Below, piece by piece: positions 1-12,186 of a DNA stretch of 64,000 nt. Position 1 is the stretch's first letter. Each line of letters starts with the position of its first letter. Below the pieces are notes generated by a model that did no database searches, was not told the origin of the DNA, and worked only from the letters and a program-made list of their open reading frames with translations. The translations under genes were made by a program, and so were the position numbers. This DNA comes from Misgurnus anguillicaudatus. Taxonomy: Eukaryota > Chordata > Actinopteri > Cypriniformes > Cobitidae. Where the stretch lies: NCBI RefSeq assembly GCF_027580225.2, contig NC_073354.2:9462001-9526000 (forward strand), in the 5' to 3' direction.

Positions 1-185
1 CATATGCGTTCCGCAACTCCAAAGCGATCCGATCGTAAGTGGTTTCGACTACCTCTGGATGTGGTTGAAAGTGGTCAACAGTGGACGAACTCAAAACGTT
101 TTGAACACCGTTTACACCTGGCATTAACATCGTCCACTTGTGATCCGATCAACGAAAACGCATGTTAATGCCAAGTGTAAACAGC
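1..185 (+). repeat. End of a TIR repeat, cut by the window start
   Basis: Bases 22-185 reappear in reverse complement at 900-1053 at high identity, including the motif gtccacttgtgatccgatc and the tip ttaatgccaagtgtaaac. It therefore looks like one terminal arm of a dispersed inverted-repeat element whose other end lies left of the window. The DIRS remnant begins immediately after it. No reading frame in it is meaningful. Confidence 0.5.
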
Positions 186-904
186 CTCTCAGATGCTTCC
201 GACTCCACAGGAGGAGGTGACGGGCGAGATGCGACAGGTGACGAGAGTGCAATCCACCTTTGCAGTTATACGCAACAATCACTGTGTTGTCTGTGCGGAC
301 TAAGACATCCTGTCCTTGAAGCTCGTCTTTGAGATGATTGAGTGCAAGATAAACAGTCCACAGCTCGAGGGAGTTGATGTGCCAGTACAGTTGGGGTGCC
401 GCCCAAACCCTGTATGGTGCAGGCCGCTGTGCCATGCCCTCGGGAAACGGTCATGAAGCCAGCACTGAAACGGTCTTATATGAAGCAGTCCGAGCGGTGT
501 CACGGCCGCCGCAGCTGGCATATGCCCCAGGAACCTCTGAAATAGTTTTTGTGCAACTGCTGTCTTGCCATTGAAGGTATTTATCCAATTCAGAAGTGAC
601 TGTACACACACTTCTGTTAGATGTCCCTTCAGTTTGACTGATTCCAGTACCATACTGAGAAAAGAGATTCTCTGCATGGGGCAGAGTTTTTTCTTCTCCC
701 AGTTGACCCGAAGACCCAAATAAGTGAGGTGTCTGAGCACTATAGGTCTCTGTGTTCACAAAGCATCTTACGAGATTGGGCTATTATATGCCAATTGTCA
801 AGATAAACCAGAATGCAAACAACGTGTTCTCTCAGGGGCACGAGAGCCCTCCATGTGACGTACGTAAAGACACTGGTAGAGAGAGACTTCACAAATGGTA
901 AAAG
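186..904 (-). pseudogene. DIRS-type retrotransposon: RT palm and RNase H fragment
   Basis: Read on the minus strand this shows the C-terminal part of a DIRS-family reverse transcriptase followed by RNase H. Visible blocks are YLDNWHIIAQS (a variant of the catalytic YLDD-type box, second Asp replaced by Asn), then LCEHRDLVLRHLTYLGLRVN across a frame change near 740-750, FQRFLGHM, then WHINSLELWTVYLALN and VLVRTDNT, which carry the RNase H acidic residues. The pieces lie in at least three frames with stops between them, so the copy is dead. The tyrosine recombinase that DIRS elements use instead of integrase is not visible. It is the continuation of the fragment at 1591-2235, from which it is separated by a TIR element. 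Confidence 0.75.
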
Positions 905-1590
905 GCTGTTAACACTTGGCATTAACAGGCGTTTTCGTCGATCGGATCACAAGTGGACGACGTTAATGCCAGGTGTAAACGTTTTGAGCTCGTCCACTTT
1001 CAACCACATTCAGAGGTAGTCGAAACCCCTTTCGATCGGATTGCTTTTGTAGTGTAAATCCACATGTGGTTGAATGTGTTCGAACAGCCACACGCTGTAC
1101 TGAGCACAATGTTTTACGTCTTTTCTGACTTCTGGCGCGAACACATGGTGAACAACACTATTTTTAGCCTTTCATTGATAAAACTAAAGCGGCTGATCTC
1201 TGCAGTTTCATTTTGCTAGCGTGTGAAAGTTGCGCAATCCTATTTCATCAATTGCGCTGAAAATTCAGAGAAAGCTCTAACATATACATGTACGAAACAC
1301 TGTGCAGCATGTTTACTTACAACAAAAGCAGTGGACTCTGACATAGTATTAGTTCCCGTCCATATAAACTAGTTTTTACTCCCACTCACGTTCAAGCGAC
1401 AGCAGAGAGACTCGCCCACCGTCCCAACAGACCAACCGCCCACAGCACTCAGGACAGCAGCGGCCAAAAGTGGACAAAAGAGACGGATCCAAACACCAGG
1501 CGTACACGCGATGTGCCTCTCCCGTCCACTTGTGATCCGGTCGATGAAAACACATCTTAATACCAGAAGTGGAAACGGTCTGAATCGAGC
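905..1590. mobile_element. TIR element inserted in the DIRS remnant
   Basis: The left end (905-985) and right end (1487-1590) are inverted copies of one another and share the core gatc(g/c)gatcacaagtgga. They are related to the arms at 1-185 and 2242-2345. The interior, 1060-1480, holds no recognisable coding sequence. It splits the DIRS reverse transcriptase between the LDLKD-type segment and the palm box. No clean target-site duplication could be found by eye, so the superfamily is left open. Confidence 0.5.
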
Positions 1591-2235
1591 AAGAAAAGTA
1601 TGTGTCCTTCAGGTCTATGGCTGCAAACCAATCTTGGGGACGGATGCATAAAACAATGCTTTTCTGCGTCAGCATCTTGAATGGAATTTTGTGAAGTGCA
1701 CGGTTCAGCGAGCGCAAATCCAAGATCTTCTCATCTTGGTTAAAGGGACCGGCTCTATCGCGTCCTTTGCCAGTAGGACTGAGATCTCCGCACACAGTAC
1801 ATGTGCGTCCGCATTTTTCACCGAAATGGATGCCCGAAAATTTTGGGGGATGCTGGGCAAACTGAATCGCATAACCGAGTCGGATAGAGCATAAAAGCCA
1901 ACGCAATGGACTGGAAAGCTGTTGCTAGGCTCTCAGGAACCACGCGAGGGGAAATAACGGCACTATTGATGTACCTACAGTGGGGCAGCCGAGCGGAGCA
2001 GAGGTGATTTGCCGGTGTGTGGGCCATGGCTACACGAGTATAGGTATTGTGTTGTATGACACTCACCTGTCTCTGCAGATGGGCAGCTGGGTTGGTGGGA
2101 CTCTGATGTGGGGTTCCTAGGCTCCCAGGCAAACCCGCTTCCAACAGAGGAAGGGGAGGATGGGTGGTTTTCTGGCAGCCTGTAGCACCCGAGTTCCTCT
2201 GGAGAAAACACTCTTTTTGTGGTTTTGAGGGTGCC
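1591..2235 (-). pseudogene. DIRS-type retrotransposon: N-terminal RT fragment
   Basis: The minus strand encodes RT fingers and proximal palm of a DIRS element. Visible blocks are IRLGYAIQFAQHPPKFSG, then LDLRSLNRALHKIPFKMLTQ, IRPQDWFAAIDLKDTYFS. The last block holds the first catalytic Asp of the RT. The open stretch of about 100 residues then runs into the TIR element. The upstream part to about 2235 is in shifted frames. Together with 186-904 this is one degraded element lying antisense to the window; about 30 residues between the two halves are missing. Confidence 0.7.
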
Positions 2236-2241
2236 AGTGGA

Positions 2242-2345
2242 AAATGATTTAAATACCAGGTGTGAACAGAATGTGTCCCTCTACTAGTCCACTTGTGATC
2301 TGATCGATGAAAACACACCTTAATACCATCTGTATTGATGCCAGG
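2242..2345 (+). repeat. Further arm of the 1-185 / 905-1590 repeat family
   Basis: It contains agtccacttgtgatctgatc followed by gatgaaaacacaccttaat, a diverged plus-orientation copy of the arms at 100-180 and 1487-1590. It ends the DIRS-containing region. Confidence 0.4.
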
Positions 2346-3999
2346 ATGCCAGGAAAAGTGTTGAGGAGTGGCTGTCAAAGGGAAAGAGACCAAGAAGGCC
2401 AAATTACAAGTCCTGGCCAAATGATATATTCAGAGTGCATTTTGTAGTGATTACAGCACAAGAATGTGATTTCTTTACTCAAGTCTGTGATAAAGTAGCC
2501 TAAAGCTTTTACAACAAAGTAAGAACAAGTTGATTGTAAGTTTAAAGGTTTACAGAAAGGCAAATATATGTTAAGAGTATGGTAAAGTAAAAAAAAATAT
2601 GTATATAAAAAAGAAAATTATCTGGATCTGTAATTAATTTATGAATACATCAAACATGTTTGGACTTAGTTTTAGTGTTTCTTTTTTGTTTTACTTTTTA
2701 CACCTCCCAGTGACTGGTCCCACCACATTGAAGCCCAGCACCACCAGCTGTACAACTTGGTGGCGCCCGTGCCACCCCTCTTAAATGTTAGTCTGGAGCC
2801 TTGAATTGGATCAGCCCTTGTCTCTTTACACATGTCTGCACACAATACTGGTAGAGTATCCAGCTGGTTTACTTGAAGTAACTTCACTGTGTCCAACCTA
2901 ACTTAAGATGCGTTTGGCAGGGGTAAGCGTGATAACCCATCCACATTGCAGTGTTGTACACTGTCTCTGTACTGGATTTCATAATCATATGCTGCAAAAA
3001 ACAAAGCCCATGACGCTGTGACATTGTGCTTCAGAGTTACTTTTTAACTAGGAGAATCATTTTTCAGTGGTTGCAACCATCAGGTAAAGTAAGAAACAAC
3101 TTGAGAGCTGTTGTAAAACAGGAACACCGGGCAAGGTAGAGTTGTGTTTAATTAACAACAACTGTGCAAGATCTACAATAGAACGCTCAATCTTCTGTAT
3201 AGCATGCTTTAATGCATCTCTGAACGACAGCAATTGCATGCCAAAGTCTGGTGGTGTCAAGTTGTCTGTGTACTGAAGCTCTACAGCAGGACCAGGGCAC
3301 AAAACCCAAAGCGCTTTGCCATGGAATCTGTGTTTTTGTTGTCCTGTACATGCGTTGACTGTTGCACAGAAAATGGAAACCCTAAAATAATCCTTGGGAA
3401 TGTGCAGACGTTGATCATTGCATCAAAATGCATCTTAATGTACCCTTGCGCGCTTGTGAGTAAATAAAGAACAAATGCATAACGCCTTAAAAACTCATAA
3501 TAGAAATATTTTTTTGTGTTCAGTTAAAATTTATATAAATATCAATTTAATGTACATTGGGGCCCATCAAATGACGTGCCCCCACACACTGCGGGGGTGT
3601 CCCCTACGCCAGTGTGTGTCTCTCTGTGTGTGTGCCTGTGTGTGTTTAGCTCCAATCCCAGTCAAACACACCTAAACCTACAAAACAAGTTTTTAAATGC
3701 TACCTATACAATTACACGCGGGTGTGGTACAGCAATGTTGAAACCACAGTATGCAGGATGGTGAATCTAAAAAAACAGGTTAGTGACACTGTTGTAAACC
3801 ATCTGGCTTAAAAACATAGTAACAGACCATAGCGCAGGTCACAAGGGTCTGTGATCCATAGATAGAGGGTCTGTAAAGTAATTTTCTATTAATTATAAAA
3901 TTGTGCTGTATTTTTAAACATAAAATGATGCACTTACATTAATACATTAAAATATATATAGATGGGTTCAATCTTGTCACTTTCACTTTCAAAGGGTGT
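2346..3999. other. AT-rich stretch without a recognised gene
   Basis: Short open frames occur (for example minus 3057-3302, 81 codons) but none matches a family I know, and none has convincing splice signals. A GT-rich patch lies at 3600-3650. I see no further structure. Confidence 0.5.
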
Positions 4000-4620
4000 T
4001 CATTTTCATTTAATTTTTTATTTATTTGACAGGGACAATGCAAACAAACATAGTCTCAAAGCAAGCTTGTCACTAAAATGCTGCATAAAAAGTTTATAGC
4101 AAATGCTAATTTTCAACTCCTGTCCCTGGTTGGGCTCTAAATACAATAAAATGCACATACTTTACTATTACAATTTAAAATGATATAACGTGATATATTG
4201 GCGTCTCCTATCCCTGATTATACACAATAAAATTTACCCATGAAATTTATCCATAAAATGTACATACTACACATACATATATCAAACCACTCTTGCCTAT
4301 ATACATTAATTAAAAATGAGTACACCTTTGGTTTATTTTTAACCAGTTTTTTAACCTGGAAGTAAACACTTTAAAATCCAATACAGTCTTAATGTCAGAT
4401 GGTAATGATTTTGGAGCTCTTCACATAGAATGTTGTCTGACCAAAACTGGTCCTGCAATATGGTATTTTACAGTAATGGTTTGTAAAACCCCTAGTGACT
4501 TGAATGCTGCTTTGTCACTCTACAAATGAACTTAGAGGCTCAGGTGCTAAGTGATTAATGCATTTGTGAATTAATGTAAGAAAACAAAAATTGCTAAAAT
4601 TCTCAAAAGTCATTAAATTA
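4000..4620 (-). repeat. Probable non-LTR retrotransposon 3' end fragment
   Basis: The segment around ttatttgacagggacaatgc resembles a repeat common in teleosts, from memory. On the minus strand it would end in an AAATAAATAAAA-like tail. There is no coding sequence. The assignment rests on recognition of the sequence type only. Confidence 0.3.
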
Positions 4621-5014
4621 TATTTCTTAAAGGTCACGTTCTACCTGATACCATTTTTAAACCCTAGTTAGTGTGTAATGTTGCTATAATAGCATAAATA
4701 ATACCTGTAAAATGATAAAGCTCAAAGTTCACTGCCAGGCGATATATTTTCTTCAATAGAATTACTCTTTAAAAGCCTACAACGAACGGCCCGTTTGGAC
4801 TACAGCCCTCTATTTCCTGCTTTAATGACGTCAGTAAAACAGTTTGTTGACTAAACTCAGCCCACATGAATAAGTCAGTTACCAGCTTTGGCTCAAACGA
4901 CTCTGCTAAGCTAAGCTGCTATCGAATCACAGCACACTAAACAAACTACACAATCAGAACTCAATACGTATTTCTGAAGGAGTGACTTCACATAACAAGG
5001 AAGACATCAGCCAG

Positions 5015-5195
5015 GGGGGTATTGCACAAAAGTAGAATTAAGAAAGCCAGGATAACAGACAAGGCCCAGCTTGACCTAGTTTAATCACCCCATCCTGGCT
5101 TAGTCTGTTGCACGATTGCTAAGCCAGGATGTGAACATGCAGCTATGTCAAGCTAGGTGTAGCTAGCTAGGATAAGTGCACGTTCACGGCATTCT
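5015..5195. repeat. MITE-like repeat with gccaggat motifs
   Basis: It opens with gtattgcacaaaagtag and contains several inverted or direct copies of gccaggat / atcctggct. This resembles PIF/Harbinger-like MITEs of fish. The matching right end was not found. Confidence 0.35.
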
Positions 5196-6783
5196 TAAAC
5201 AGACCACAGGATCGATCACAGGATCACTGATGCAAAAATTGATAAAACTCATAAAAATTAATCATGAAACTGCAAACACTTAACTACTACTATGTGCATA
5301 TACAGTATTTGATGCAAAAAAGTGTGCATTATCTTAAAAAAGCTATTTTTTCCTATAACAATTTAAATTTGATAGAACTAAACAGAAATCATTAAATTAT
5401 TATGAGATTTTTGTAAAGGATTTGATCATATGAAGAATTTTTTTGGGAAAATATTAGAAAAATGCCACCTGCTAAGAAGCAAAAATGCTGGTGTCTCTGT
5501 AATACCAAGAAACCCTCAATATGGGATCCTTCAGTGCATAAAAATGGATTTCAATCCCACCCCCAAACTAAAGCTTCCAAAAATACTACATTTGCTGTGA
5601 GCTTCATGAAGTTTTTAAACAGTTTTATTCATCGACATGCCAAATACACTGAATAGTATATTCTGGATTGTTGGTGAATAGCCACCATGTTCAAACAAGG
5701 CTGGTTTGGACTGGAATATTGGTAAGTAAGATGGTAGGTCCCTTTAGGGTGCCAAAAGGACATCTGGAAGATATGTAGAGTACCTAAAAGATGGGAAAAA
5801 ATAAATCATGTCTTCTGAAATTAATTTACTTTCATGTAGGATAATACACTATAGCATGCTGCAAAAAAGCAAGACTGACTATCTAAATATGGGCATGAAA
5901 TAAGAAAAAAATTAAGTTATATAAAAACTATCCTCTGACCTCTTTATGGAGCATCATTATATGAAAGATCTGTGAGGTGGGCAGCACTATAATTCAAATT
6001 CAAACATCAACTCTGGGATGCAATACTAGCATCTTCAAGTTAAGTAAAGACAGAATCTATAGACTTACAAGTTTAATGAATGGGAGAGTTAAAGTCATGT
6101 CAAAAATATGCTCTATTATGTAACCTGTCTTAAATACATTATTTGATTCGCAATGTTTTTTTTACAGATATCTGTTTTTTGGATCATTTTAACACACTGA
6201 ATTTTGATAAAGTGCATTTTGCATTATAATTTGGAAAAGCATCATTTGCATATTTTTTTAAAGTATTAAAATATCAAACTATGTATTTACATAGAATAAC
6301 ATGCACACTGTCATATAACTACTGAGATTAAAATAAAATGTATTGACTTTATTTTAAAAAACAAACAAAAAAAGCATCTGCATAATAATTTGGACCATCC
6401 ATCACTTTCAGAAAATCATAATTAAGAACATTTTGCATGCTAGTGACTTGATTGCAGAAATAAATCTACACATAAGGTAGTGTCTGCTGACATACTGTAT
6501 CTTCTGTACTAATTGTAACATGAAAAAAGTCTCATATTCTGGCACAGGGGTGGGTGACATCCACTGCATCCAATGACAATAGGGGAAAGCTGTAACACAA
6601 AAGAATTCCTGTTCTACTGTGACTGCCCTAATGTAACACTTTATGGAGTAATCTGTTCATGTTACTTACAATCTTGTAGAAGTGATTTCAGTGCTAGACT
6701 GACATTTCTTACATCACCTGAGAATCTGAACCTCTCAGTGAGATTTTTCTCATGCCTTAATGCTAGTCTATGTATGTACTTAA
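5196..6783. other. AT-rich stretch, no supported gene
   Basis: Open frames at 5462-5656 and 6573-6836 are short and unrecognised. They could be worn transposon coding sequence but no domain is visible. Nothing else is seen. Confidence 0.4.
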
Positions 6784-6894
6784 TTAAGTGTGCTTGCAAA
6801 AGCACACTTATTGTTCTTCTTAAGTTTTATTATTAAGTGTGCTTGCAAAAGCACACTTATTGATCTTCTTAAGTTTTATTATTCTTCTTATTAT

Positions 6895-8055
6895 TCCCGG
6901 GTAGATTTTTTGTGTCAGCTCTAGAGACTAGACCGTTTGACGCAGAGACACCGTTCAAACTTTAAAATGTTCGGGCAGTACCGGTGTAAGTTGCTTGAGA
7001 AGATGAAGTCACAGATCCATGTCGTTCGGCCGCCATATTGGAGAGAACACAAAACCTTAAAAAAGTTTCACAGGTCACAAATTTTGTCCAAACTTTATGA
7101 AATTCCACGTACGCGATCCTTGGACCGAGCCTCACAAAAGTTACTAGAAGGATTTTTGATTTTCGGAAGCGTTTGCGCGCCACAGCCCAAACTAAATGTG
7201 CGTCAACGCCGCCAAAACAGGAAGTAGTTCAAATCTCAATATGTCTGTAACATTTACTAACCAAAATTTTTATATGAACTCTTTACTCCAATGTGAAGAT
7301 GCCCAAGATAAAAAAACATTGCAGTAACATGTCTATATTATGTTATTTTCACTTTAAAATGTCCAATTAAAACCTGTGTAAAAATAAAAAATGTCATTAG
7401 CCTTTACCAGTAGAGGGCAGCGTTTACGTTCAAACGTGTTTTTTAGACAGAATGTAAAGATAGCGGCAGCCATCTTTAGAAGCTAAGCTAACAGGCTATT
7501 GCTCCGTGGAAAAGTTTGAATAACAATGGCGGGATGTAGTTTTAATGTTAAAATGGCAAAATGGAATTTAAAAGAGCTGTCGGGTGAGAATCGTGTGTTC
7601 CTTTAAGAGCCACAATACAGCGAAGAGCTGAGGAAGAGAAAGCAGAGAAGCCCGGAGAAGAGGGACAGCCTCAGACTCTGCTGCGAGCCCGTGGAGGACT
7701 CAGTAACCTCGGCTGCCACCCAATCTTCGTATCGTATATGGACAGATTCCTGGATACATATTTTTAGAATCGTAAACTTCATCTTATTCACTATACAGTA
7801 TGCGGTTTCGGACGCAAAACTGCAAATGGATTTTATATTCTGAGTGCTTGAATCAACGCAAGCTCTCTGGAGAACGTGCATTTTCACATACAGGTAGGAA
7901 TTATATGATTCAGACATATTTTAATCCCTTTCTTTTATTTCAGTGATATATGGCACGATATATGGCAGTGATATAAGTTTAATTCCCTGTTTCATCAATG
8001 TAATACATTGTAAACGTATTAGTTTGTAAAGACGTCAGTTTCGCGTCCTCGCGTA
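6895..8055 (+). repeat. Block A1 (1161 bp), duplicated at 9955-11102
   Basis: Starts tcccgggtagattttttgtg and ends cgtcctcgcgta. It is nearly identical over its full length to 9955-11102, with scattered substitutions and small indels, in direct orientation with starts 3060 bp apart. The open frame seen in the second copy (10588-10905) is stopped early in this copy, so it is unlikely to code. Confidence 0.9.
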
Positions 8056-9480
8056 GAAGTGATCGTTTGGCATCTGTATTTTAATGAATTACGAAATTTG
8101 TATTTTATTTTTAAATTGCTATCTTGTGTTTCTGGCGCATTCGCGGATTAATGACTCATTTGAGTCGTTTTCATTACAAAGTGTTGCAAATAAATGAGTC
8201 TTTTGAGTCGACTCTTTACAAAGCGAATGGGCCAAATGTTTTAAAGTGGTTCGCGAATCAGTTTGAATGAATTGTTCAGATCGCTTCAAACACGGAATCG
8301 TCCGAAGCTGTTTTACTCGTAACCTATGTAGAAACACGCAGAATATAACCAGTGTTGGGTGACGTGGAAATGAATTTACCAATCTTTTAACTAAAAGCAA
8401 AACTTCACACATGTACCCGCCATTACATACGCGCGACCGCCGACCTGTTCGTCGTCAGACACAGTTAAACGCGTGCAACCTCCAGAAACACTGTAGCACA
8501 GATTGAAGAAAATCCATCGATGATTGACGTCTGATTCGCTGTTTAATGTACTGTATGATGTAAGTGATTCTCACAAAACACACGTGACATGACAACGTAA
8601 GAAAACATGAGTTTTGTTTTAGTGTAAACTGTCAAAGTCCTCAGACCATCTTAGGAGATTCCAACTTTATACATATACAAAACTGTTGTCAGTTTACTTG
8701 TCTGATATTTCAGCTACAAGCTACATCAACATTGAGACTAAATTTAATTTGTTAATTTGAAATGCTTGTCTATTCTGTGCTTGTATTCTTTTTCTGTACT
8801 GTTGGTGTATGTTGTAGTTTTACACATACTGTAGAAGTGGCCTTCATAAGTATTCTTCTGTTTGTTGTGGAGTCAAGAAATGTCTAAACATTAAAAGATG
8901 AACATGAGACAAAAGTACAGAATCTGTCACATTATTTTTTTTAATGGGCACTGAGCTGTGTCCTGATTGTTTACACATGAAAAGCATAAAATATGTAGGA
9001 TCAGTTTGATTCACTTATGTGCATTTGTGTACAATACACATAAGTCAGCATTTAATGCTGTTGTTCTTTGTTGTTAAAGCATGTATGTGTTGAAACATAA
9101 ACAAAGGTTAATAAAATGTGACATTCTAAACTTCTGGCATACTGATATTTATCTTACCAATTTCTGGTCTCCACATCAAACAGAAAAATCTTGTCTTTAT
9201 TGTTCTGATACTTATGGAGGGCACTGTGTGTGTGCGTGTGTGTGTGTGTGTGCGCGTGTGTGTGCATATATCTAGATTTATTTTTTCATGAGTAACTAGT
9301 AACTCGCTACTTGAGTATTATTTTCATTGCATACTTTTTACTTCTACTTGAGTAATTATTTATTTAGTTACTTTTACTTTAACTTCAGTAAAGTTTTTGG
9401 CTACTCTTTCCACCTCTGTTAAAATCTTCATGAATCTAGGCTGAGTTTGCCACGTTGAAGCCTAAATAATCAGACAGATA
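8056..9480. other. Copy-1-specific interior of the large element
   Basis: This holds gagtcg-rich sequence (8150-8290), a (GT)n tract at 9224-9264 and, at 9290-9420, a worn repeat ending actctttccacctctg that resembles a hAT MITE end. No gene is seen. Copy 2 has different DNA here. Confidence 0.45.
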
Positions 9481-9757
9481 GTAAGTTAATCGCCCATCGC
9501 TCACAGCCCAGCACCTGCATCACTGCATGCGTATCGCGCTGACAAACATACACCTGATTTTACTGCCCTGACGAAATCTAAAAGTATAATTTCTCTTATT
9601 AGAAGCTAGCCTAATGTTTGCCAGCTATTAAAATGGCGGTTATAGTTTAAATAGAGGTCGTGAAATAATTAGCATTGACAAAAAACTGCATAAAACAATG
9701 TTATATTCCATATTATAAACTTTTGGTTATGTGTACTTAAGTGAGTAAATAAGTTAA
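9481..9757 (+). repeat. Block B1 (277 bp), duplicated at 11806-12082
   Basis: It begins gtaagttaatcgcccatcgc and ends gagtaaataagttaa. It is the same length as and nearly identical to 11806-12082. With blocks A1/A2 it shows that two copies of the same element lie in tandem. Confidence 0.9.
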
Positions 9758-9954
9758 CCGCAAAAACTAAATGTGCGTCGACGCCGCCAAAACAGGAAGT
9801 AGTTTATCTCAGGAACGCTTTCACGTATTGAAACCAAACTTTGTACATGAACTTGGGACTCCAATGTGAGGATGCACAAACTAAATCGGCGGCACCAGAG
9901 CAAGCACACTTTTGCAGTTCGTCCCGAAATGCATTTTCTAGTTCTTATTATTAG

Positions 9955-11102
9955 TCCCGGGTAGATTTTTTGTGTCAGCTCGAGCGACCAGACCGTTTGA
10001 CGCAGAGACACCGTTCAAACTTTAAAATGTTCGGGCAGTACCGGTGTAAGTTGCTTGAGAGGATGAAGTCACAGATCCATGTCGTTCGGCCGCCATATTG
10101 GAAAGAACACAAAACCTTAAAAAAGTTTCACAGGTCACAAATTTTGTCCAAACTTCATGAAATTCCACGTACGCGATCCTTGGACCGAGCCTCACAAAAG
10201 TTACTAGAAGGATTTTTGATTTTCGGAAGCGTTTACGCGCCACAGCCCAAACTAAATGTGCGTCAACACCGCCAAAACAGGAAGTACTTCAAATCTCAAT
10301 ATGTCTGTAACATTTATTAACCAAAAATTTTATATGAACTCTTTACTCCAATGTGAAGATGCCCAAGATAAAAAAAACATTGCAGTAACATGTCTATATT
10401 ATGTTATTTTCACTTTAAAATGTCCAATTAAAACCTGTGTAAAAAATAAAAAATGTCATTAGCCTTTACCAGTAGAGGGCAGCCTTTACGTTCAAACGTG
10501 TTTTTTAGACAGAATGTAAAGATAGCGGCAGCCATCTTTAGAAGCTAAGCTAACAGGCTATTGCTCCGTGGAAAAGTTTGAATAACAATGGCGGGATGTA
10601 GTTTTAATGTTAAAATGGCAAAATGGAATAGAGAAGAGCTGTTGAGAGAATCGAGTGTTCCTTTAAGAGCCATAATACAGCGAAGAGCTGAGGAAGAGAA
10701 AGCAGAGAAGCCCGGAGAAGAGGCGGCACCCTCAGACTCTGCTGCGAGCCCATGGGAGGACTCGGTAACCTCGGCTGCCACTCAAGCTTCGTATCGTATA
10801 TGGACAGATTCCTGGATACATATTTTTAGAATCGTAAACTTCATCTTATTCACTATACAGTATGCGGTTTCGGACGCAAAACTGCAAATGGATTTTATAT
10901 TCTGAATGCTTGAATCAACGCGAGCTCTCTGGAGAACGTGCATTTTTACATACAGGTAGGAATTATATGATTCAGACATATTTTAATCCCTTTCTTTTAT
11001 TTCAGTGATATATGGCACGACAAGTTTAATTCCCTTTTTCATCAATGTAATACATTGTAAACGTATTAGTTTGTAAAGACGTCAGTTTCGCGTCCTCGCG
11101 TA
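9955..11102 (+). repeat. Block A2 (1148 bp)
   Basis: Direct, nearly identical copy of 6895-8055. An open frame of 105 codons (10588-10905) starts here, but the homologous frame in the other copy is interrupted, so no protein is called. Confidence 0.9.
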
Positions 11103-11805
11103 ACGTTAGCAGTGATCGTTTTTCATCGGCTCTATAACAGCTGCATGGTTTAAATGATTGTGAATTGACGCGAAAAAGTGTCACTTTACCTTAAATCATG
11201 CATGTTATGCCAAGTGTATTTAAACAGTCATGCCTTTGAGAAATGTATGACACATTAAAACACAGCTTGCCACAGCTAGAAGACTGCGTATATTTACATA
11301 ATCTTCAGATAAGAAAGTTATATATCTAAATCGTATGCTTGACTAACGGGAACACGATCGATTGCATTATGCTGTCAATCATTATGCTGTCAATCACTCA
11401 GCGAAGCATTGATTTCACATGGAAAGCAAGAGGACAGGGTCGCAATCTTGATGCGCGTGCATATGTTGCATGAGATGCAGAGCGCGAGTCACCCCTTCAC
11501 GTGTATTCGCGCTTTGGTCTGCCCGCGTCAAGATGCGAAGACTGACAGTGGTGCGTTAAGAGAACACGGACTCTACGGCTGTTTTAACTTTATTTATTGT
11601 ATTTCCAGCTTACAACAACTCTTCTTCCGACAGTTGTTGTCTGATATGTCGGCTCAATGATCACAATGACATTAGATGTCTTAATAAAGGAAACGATTTT
11701 TGTGAACTGGATAAAAGATCCTGGCGTTTCTCCGAAGTTCAAAGCAGACAAAGGCTCAAATATTATGCGAGTCATCGTTCTCAAACAAGAATGCAATTTA
11801 AACGA

Positions 11806-12082
11806 GTAAGTCAATCGCCCATCGCTCACAGCCCAGCACCTGCACCACTGTATGCGTATCGCGCTGACAAACATACACCTGATTTTACTGCCCTGACGAA
11901 ATCTAAAAGTATAATTTCTCTTATTAGAAGCTAGCCTTATGTTTGCCAGTTATTAAGATGGCGGTTGTAGTTTAAATAGAGGTCGTGAAATAATTAGCAT
12001 TGACAAAAAAGTGCATAAAACAATGTTATGTTCCATATTATAAACTTTTGGTTATGTGTACTTAAGTGAGTAAATAAGTTAA
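11806..12082 (+). repeat. Block B2 (277 bp)
   Basis: Direct copy of 9481-9757. The spacing between A and B blocks is 1.4 kb in copy 1 and 0.7 kb in copy 2, so the interiors differ. Confidence 0.9.
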
Positions 12083-12186
12083 ATTCTCAATGAGTGTGAT
12101 ATGGCTCTTATTTACCCCTTTAAATGTAGAATAAAGCTTACTCGGGTATCTTACAATGCACTTATGTTGTTATGCAGTTTTAAAAT

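Larger units (their letters stand above)
6784..9943. mobile_element. Large non-autonomous TIR element, copy 1
   Basis: The left end is a 47-bp unit beginning attaagtgtgcttgcaaaag, present twice in tandem (6784-6830 and 6831-6877). The right end, cagagcaagcacacttttgc...gcattttctagtt, is inverted with respect to it and recurs at the end of copy 2 at 14224. Between them lie block 6895-8055, variable DNA and block 9481-9757, both found again in copy 2. No transposase is visible, so it is presumably mobilised in trans. Confidence 0.55.

Noticed and set aside
3057..3302. Minus-strand frame of 81 codons
   Set aside because: No known family and no splice or promoter support; may be a worn fragment.
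5462..6836. Possible PIF/Harbinger transposase remains after the gccaggat MITE-like repeat
   Set aside because: No stretch could be matched with confidence to the transposase; no right-hand tip found.
10588..10905. 105-codon frame starting MAGCSFNVKMAKWNREEL in block A2
   Set aside because: The same frame in the near-identical block A1 hits a stop soon after the start, and no domain is recognisable.
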